A stretch of DNA of 64,000 nt. Source: Micromonospora matsumotoense. Its GTDB lineage: Bacteria > Actinomycetota > Actinomycetes > Mycobacteriales > Micromonosporaceae. The notes beneath the pieces were generated by a model that searched no databases, had not been told where the DNA came from, and worked only from the letters and a program-made list of their open reading frames with translations. Every line of letters begins with the position of its first letter. Position 1 is the first letter of the stretch. The stretch lies in assembly GCF_900091525.1 (NCBI RefSeq), contig NZ_FMCU01000001.1:62001-126000 (forward strand). Reading direction: 5' to 3'. Positions 58,486 through 64,000 of the stretch are shown here, in pieces. Made by a program: the position numbers and the translations under genes.

Positions 58486-59835
58486 GTGCCCAACGAGCAG
58501 CTCCGGCGGATGGACGCCTTCACCTTCCCGTCGTACGCGATCGACCTCGCCACCGGCGAGGCGTTGTTCGACTACGCCCTGACCGGCCCCGACGGTGAGC
58601 AGCGGTTCACCGAGGCGATCACGCTGCCGCTGCCGGCCGAGCCGCCGTCGGACGAGACGGTGGCCACCCTGGGCCGAGTCCTGGAGCTGCTGCACGTGGT
58701 CGCCGGGGTCAGCTACTACAAGGCCGCCGCGCCGCCGAGGCTGGTGCTGCCCGCGCCGCTGGGAGCCGCCGCCACCGCGCTGGTCACCGCCGTCTACACC
58801 AAGGGCCTCGCGGAGTACGCCTACCGCAACCAGCTCCCGCACGTGCTGGAGCTGCGCCCCGAGGTGCCGGCCGGCGAGGTACCGCCGCCCCGGGTGTACG
58901 ACGACTCCGACCGTCGTCCGCTGTCGGCCGTCGGCGGGGGCAAGGACTCCATCGTCAGCCTGGAGGCGCTGCGCCGGGCCGGCTTCGACCCGGTGCCCTT
59001 CTCGGTCAACCCCAACCACGTGATCGTCTCGGTCAACGAGGCGTCCGGGTTGCCCGCGCTGGCTGCCCGGCGACGGCTCGACCCGGTGCTGTTCGACCTG
59101 AACGCGGCCGGCGCGCGCAACGGGCACATCCCGGTCACCGCGATCAACTCGCTGATCGCGGTCGCCACCGCCGTGCTGCACGGGCTCGGGCCGGTGGTGA
59201 TGTCCAACGAGCGGTCCGCGTCCGACCCGAACCTGATCTGGAACGGTCACGAGATCAACCACCAGTGGTCCAAGGGGGTCGAGGCCGAGGGGCTGCTGCG
59301 GGCGGCGCTGGCCGAGCACGCCGGGCTCACCGAGCCGTACTTCTCGCTGCTGCGTTCGCTGTCGGAGCTGCACATCGCCCGGCTGTTCGCCACCATCGAC
59401 CGCTACGACGCGGTGGTGACCAGCTGCAACGCCGCGTTCAAGCTGCGCGACGCCAGCGCCCGCTGGTGCCGCAACTGCCCGAAGTGCCGGTTCGTCTTCC
59501 TGGCCATGGCCCCGTTCATGCCCCGGGAGCGGGTGGTCGGCATCTTCGGCGGCGACCTGCTGGCCGACGAGGCGCAGATCCCCGGCTACCGGGAACTGCT
59601 CGGCGTGGACGGGCACAAGCCGTTCGAGTGCGTCGGCGAGGTCGAGGAGTCGGTGGTGGCGTTGAGCCTGCTCGCCGCGCAGGACCAGTGGCGCGACGCC
59701 CCGGTGGTCCGCACCCTGGTCGAGGCGGTCCCCCCGACCGCCTGGTCCACCGCCGCCACCTCCGACGTCTTCACCCCCACCGGCCCCCACCACATCCCCA
59801 CCCCGTACACCAAAACCCTGGACTCCCTCACCTGA
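58486..59835 (+). CDS. murL: MurL: UDP-MurNAc-L-Ala-L-Glu epimerase
   Basis: A 449-residue protein of the MurL family. After FTFPSYAIDLATGEALFDYALT comes SAVGGGKDSIVSLEALRRAG, an ATP pyrophosphatase-type loop used for adenylation. MSNERSASDPNLIWNGHEINHQWSKG is strongly conserved, and ARWCRNCPKCRFVFLAMAPF carries the conserved Cys cluster. MurL, first shown in Xanthomonas oryzae, activates the L-Glu carboxylate of UDP-MurNAc-L-Ala-L-Glu and epimerises it to D-Glu, bypassing MurI racemase. The GTG at 58486 has TAGTAT upstream and fits a leaderless transcript. The gene's 3' end is followed by the C-rich tract and palindrome. Confidence 0.88.
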   Translation: MPNEQLRRMDAFTFPSYAIDLATGEALFDYALTGPDGEQRFTEAITLPLPAEPPSDETVATLGRVLELLHVVAGVSYYKAAAPPRLVLPAPLGAAATALVTAVYTKGLAEYAYRNQLPHVLELRPEVPAGEVPPPRVYDDSDRRPLSAVGGGKDSIVSLEALRRAGFDPVPFSVNPNHVIVSVNEASGLPALAARRRLDPVLFDLNAAGARNGHIPVTAINSLIAVATAVLHGLGPVVMSNERSASDPNLIWNGHEINHQWSKGVEAEGLLRAALAEHAGLTEPYFSLLRSLSELHIARLFATIDRYDAVVTSCNAAFKLRDASARWCRNCPKCRFVFLAMAPFMPRERVVGIFGGDLLADEAQIPGYRELLGVDGHKPFECVGEVEESVVALSLLAAQDQWRDAPVVRTLVEAVPPTAWSTAATSDVFTPTGPHHIPTPYTKTLDSLT

Positions 59836-59950
59836 CCCACCCTGCCCCACCCTGCCCCACTCCCGCCCCGCCCCGCGCTCGCCCGGCCCCGCCTCGTCCC
59901 GTCCCGTCCCGTCCCGTCTCGTCTCGTCCCGTCTCGTCTCGTCCCGTCTC

Positions 59951-60010
59951 GGTGATCAAGAGGTTTACGTCAAGATTTAGCGTTCTGCTGACGTAGACCT
60001 CTTGATCACC
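59951..60010. repeat. Dispersed palindromic element, copy 3
   Basis: Left arm 59951-59972 starts GGTGATCAAGAGGTTTACG; right arm 59989-60010 is its inverse with one mismatch. The loop 59973-59988 is 16 nt. It lies between convergent murL and pucR; C-rich tracts reach it from both coding strands (59836-59950 on plus, 60011-60080 on minus). Confidence 0.92.
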
Positions 60011-60080
60011 GGGGCGAGCGCCGGGCGGGGGCGGGGCGGCAGGCTCGGGGGCGGGGCGGGGCGGGGCGGGGTGGGGTGGG

Positions 60081-61856
60081 TTAGGGGGTGCGGATGGCGT
60101 CCAGGGCCAGCAGGGCTACGTGCAGGGAGAGGCAGGCTTCTACCGAGTCGAGGTCGACGCCGAGGATGCGGCCGATCCGGGCCAGTCGCTCGTAGAAGGC
60201 CGGTCGGGACAGGTGCGCGGCGGCCGCGCCGGCCGACTTGTTGCGGCCCTGCTCCAGGTAGGCCCGCAGGGTGCCGAGCAGTTGCTCCCGGGGGTGCTGG
60301 GCGTCGTGGGCCAGCAGCGCGCCGAGTTCCCGCTCGACGAAGGTCTGCAACCGGGGCTCGTCGCGCAGCAGGTGCAGCACACCGGCCAGCCCGACGTGCG
60401 GCAGCCGGAAGATCGGCAGGTCCCGGCGGTCCCGGCGGGCCGCCTCGGCGAGCTGTCGGGCCTCGACCAGCGACCGGCGTACCTCCCGCAGGCTCCCCAC
60501 CCCGGAGCCGGCGGCGACGATCACCGTCAGCCGGTGGCCGCTCCCGCCGGGCGACGGCTGGTCGGGGTGGCGGCGGCGCAGCGCGGCGGCGAAGGCGGCG
60601 AGGGCGCGCTCCTCGGCGGCGGCGTCCGGCAGGGCGAGCAGGACGCCCACCGCCTGGTCGTCGACCGGGCTGGTCAGGCCGGACAGCTTCGTCTCCCGGA
60701 GGGCCTGGCCGACCGCCTCGGCGAGATCACGCAGCCGGGCCGGGCCGGCCTCCGGGTCCGGCGAGGTCGTCGGTGCCGGCCGGGCGGTCGGAGGCGGGGG
60801 CGGGCCGGGTCCGTCGACCGGCGGTCCGCCCTCGCCCGGCGAGGGGTGGCCCGCCGTGGTGTCGCGGCGGTGCCGGACCATGATGCCGACCAGGTGCCGG
60901 CGGTCCAGGGTCACCCCGAGCGCCCTGGCCCGCAGGGCGATCTCGTCCACCGGGCGGGAATGGTCGAGCAGGGCGGTGAGCAGCGTGCGGTGCAGTTGCC
61001 GCTCCAGCCCCTCGGCGTCCCGTCGGATCAGCCGACCCAGCGCCAGCGTCGAGGCCGCCCGCTCCACCAGGATGGTCAGTCGGGTGGGCGGGGCGCCGAC
61101 GGGCCGACCGTCACCAAGGTCCGCGCCGGCCGGCCAGCGCAGCAGCAGCCGACCCCAGTCCTGTCCGCGCGCGCCGACGGTGGTCACCAACCAACCGCTG
61201 GCCACGTCGTACGCCGTCCGGCCGGTGGGACGGATCCGTCGGGAGTGCTGCTCCCAGCCGTCGAGCAGCAGGTCGGCGCTCTCCCCCGCCGGGTCGTAGG
61301 CGAGGACCTGCCGGGACAGGTTCTCCAGCACCACCGGGCAGCCGGCCAGCTCGGCGGCCTGCCGGACCACCTCGGCCGCCCCGGCGCCCTCGACGGACAG
61401 GTCGGTGAACCGCTGGTGGATCTCCTCGGTGGCCCGCAGCTCGTGTAGTTGGGCGTCGACGATCAGGGCGTGCACCGCCTCGGTGATCCGGACGAACGGG
61501 GTGGCCCGCCGCAGCTCGACCAGGGGCAGCCCGCGCCGCTCGGCGGCCACGACCATCACCCGGGGCACCTCGGCCGGATAGCGGCGGCCCAGCTCGACCA
61601 CCAGACCGGAGACGCCCACCTCGGCGAGGTCGCCGATGAAGGCGCGGAGCCCGGCGTCGTCGGCCGGTAGCCCGATGCCGGTGGTGAGCACCAGTTCCCC
61701 GCCGCCGAGCAGGGTGGCGATGTCGGGCACCTCCGCGACGTGCACCCAGCGCACCGGCCGGTCCAGGCCGGCCTCCCCGGCCACCAGTCGTGGGGCACCG
61801 CGACGGACCGGGTCCAGCGCGAGCACCTCACGGACGGTAGGGAACACGGGCGACAC
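60081..61856 (-). CDS. PucR-family transcriptional regulator
   Basis: A 591-residue regulator. The N-terminal PucR domain contains LDRPVRWVHVAEVPDIATLLGGGELVLTTG, then a GGDEF-like middle region with a Pro-rich insertion (about residues 350-385), and a C-terminal HTH_30 (LLGTLRAYLEQGRNKSAGAAAAHLSRPAFYERLARI). PucR proteins control purine, pyrimidine or beta-alanine-type catabolism. Its nearest candidate targets are the aminotransferase-mmsA operon 3.2 kb away (inference only). GTG 61856 has GGAGGG upstream; GTG 61847 preceded by TAGCGT seven bases upstream would be a leaderless alternative. Confidence 0.9.
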   Translation of the reverse strand: MSPVFPTVREVLALDPVRRGAPRLVAGEAGLDRPVRWVHVAEVPDIATLLGGGELVLTTGIGLPADDAGLRAFIGDLAEVGVSGLVVELGRRYPAEVPRVMVVAAERRGLPLVELRRATPFVRITEAVHALIVDAQLHELRATEEIHQRFTDLSVEGAGAAEVVRQAAELAGCPVVLENLSRQVLAYDPAGESADLLLDGWEQHSRRIRPTGRTAYDVASGWLVTTVGARGQDWGRLLLRWPAGADLGDGRPVGAPPTRLTILVERAASTLALGRLIRRDAEGLERQLHRTLLTALLDHSRPVDEIALRARALGVTLDRRHLVGIMVRHRRDTTAGHPSPGEGGPPVDGPGPPPPPTARPAPTTSPDPEAGPARLRDLAEAVGQALRETKLSGLTSPVDDQAVGVLLALPDAAAEERALAAFAAALRRRHPDQPSPGGSGHRLTVIVAAGSGVGSLREVRRSLVEARQLAEAARRDRRDLPIFRLPHVGLAGVLHLLRDEPRLQTFVERELGALLAHDAQHPREQLLGTLRAYLEQGRNKSAGAAAAHLSRPAFYERLARIGRILGVDLDSVEACLSLHVALLALDAIRTP

Positions 61857-62022
61857 GCTACCCTCCGTGATCCCTACCGCCGGCAGGCACCGTTGCCGCA
61901 TTCGCCGGCCGACGCCGCGCCGCGGTGCCCGTCGTACCGACAGGCACCGTGACGGTCCAGATCGGTCGGCGGACGGCGCGGCACAGGTCGGTGGCGTTCG
62001 CTCCGGGGCGCAGCGCCGGCTG

Positions 62023-64000
<1,978 letters not shown>

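Overview
The window is about 64 kb of very GC-rich actinobacterial chromosome. Several features point to the Micromonosporaceae, most likely Micromonospora: a MurL-type epimerase next to a MurD2-like ligase, a conservon kinase, DUF5753/DUF397 regulator pairs, a GH48/GH1 cellulolytic locus with CebR-type operators, and frequent leaderless start codons (TANNNT 5-6 nt before ATG/GTG). No rRNA, tRNA, CRISPR array, prophage or intact insertion sequence was seen. Most of the region is ordinary chromosomal metabolism; repeat-rich intergenic DNA and decayed genes are the accessory part.

Layout. 1-5.8 kb: the end of a transglutaminase-fold membrane protein lacking the catalytic Cys and His, an SDR/F420-type oxidoreductase pair, an ltrA remnant, a PEBP-like protein, a PAP2 phosphatase and a DUF3159 protein. 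6.1-11.4 kb: divergent secreted GH48 cellulase and exported GH1 beta-glucosidase with three CebR-like boxes. 11.5-16.0 kb: a two-gene conservon (cvnB, cvnA) and an FGGY sugar kinase. 16.1-18.2 kb: a tryptophan-rich leader peptide and a fused anthranilate synthase. 18.2-22.2 kb: wrbA, a GNAT pseudogene, a winged-helix protein and a secreted feruloyl-esterase-like enzyme with a ricin-type lectin. 22.3-26.6 kb: a complete sugar ABC importer with a MsiK/UgpC-type ATPase. 26.9-31.3 kb: a small Cys-rich protein, an XRE/DUF397 pair, about 1.1 kb of tandem repeats, a RusA-like protein, a small helical protein and an L,D-transpeptidase. 31.7-38.7 kb: an HAD phosphatase, a GH63-like glucosidase divergent from a debranching enzyme, and a GT4 enzyme, probably alpha-glucan metabolism. 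38.8-45.1 kb: twin Ser/Thr kinases, two membrane proteins and a MobA-like nucleotidyltransferase. 45.3-53.7 kb: an A-family DNA polymerase, ngcEFG for N-acetylglucosamine/chitobiose uptake, a SIS protein, an RpiR regulator and a divergent GlcNAc kinase. 53.9-64 kb: beta-alanine/valine-type catabolism (class III aminotransferase and mmsA), murD2/murL, a PucR regulator, argG and a partial SpoU methyltransferase.

How the genes work together. Cellulose/hemicellulose and chitin use dominate: extracellular GH48, GH1 and esterase, two sugar importers that may share one ATPase, and GlcNAc phosphorylation under RpiR control. MurD2 and MurL suggest that D-Glu of peptidoglycan is made by adding L-Glu and then epimerising it.

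The least explained structure is a dispersed module seen three times (near 3.2, 45.2 and 60.0 kb). It is an approximately 60-bp palindrome with 22-26 bp arms and a loop of exactly 16 nt whose sequence is not conserved. Each copy lies downstream of a gene end across a tract that is C-rich on the coding strand. It may be a transcription-termination or chromosome-organisation element, and one copy lies at the end of a gene that has suffered an internal deletion.
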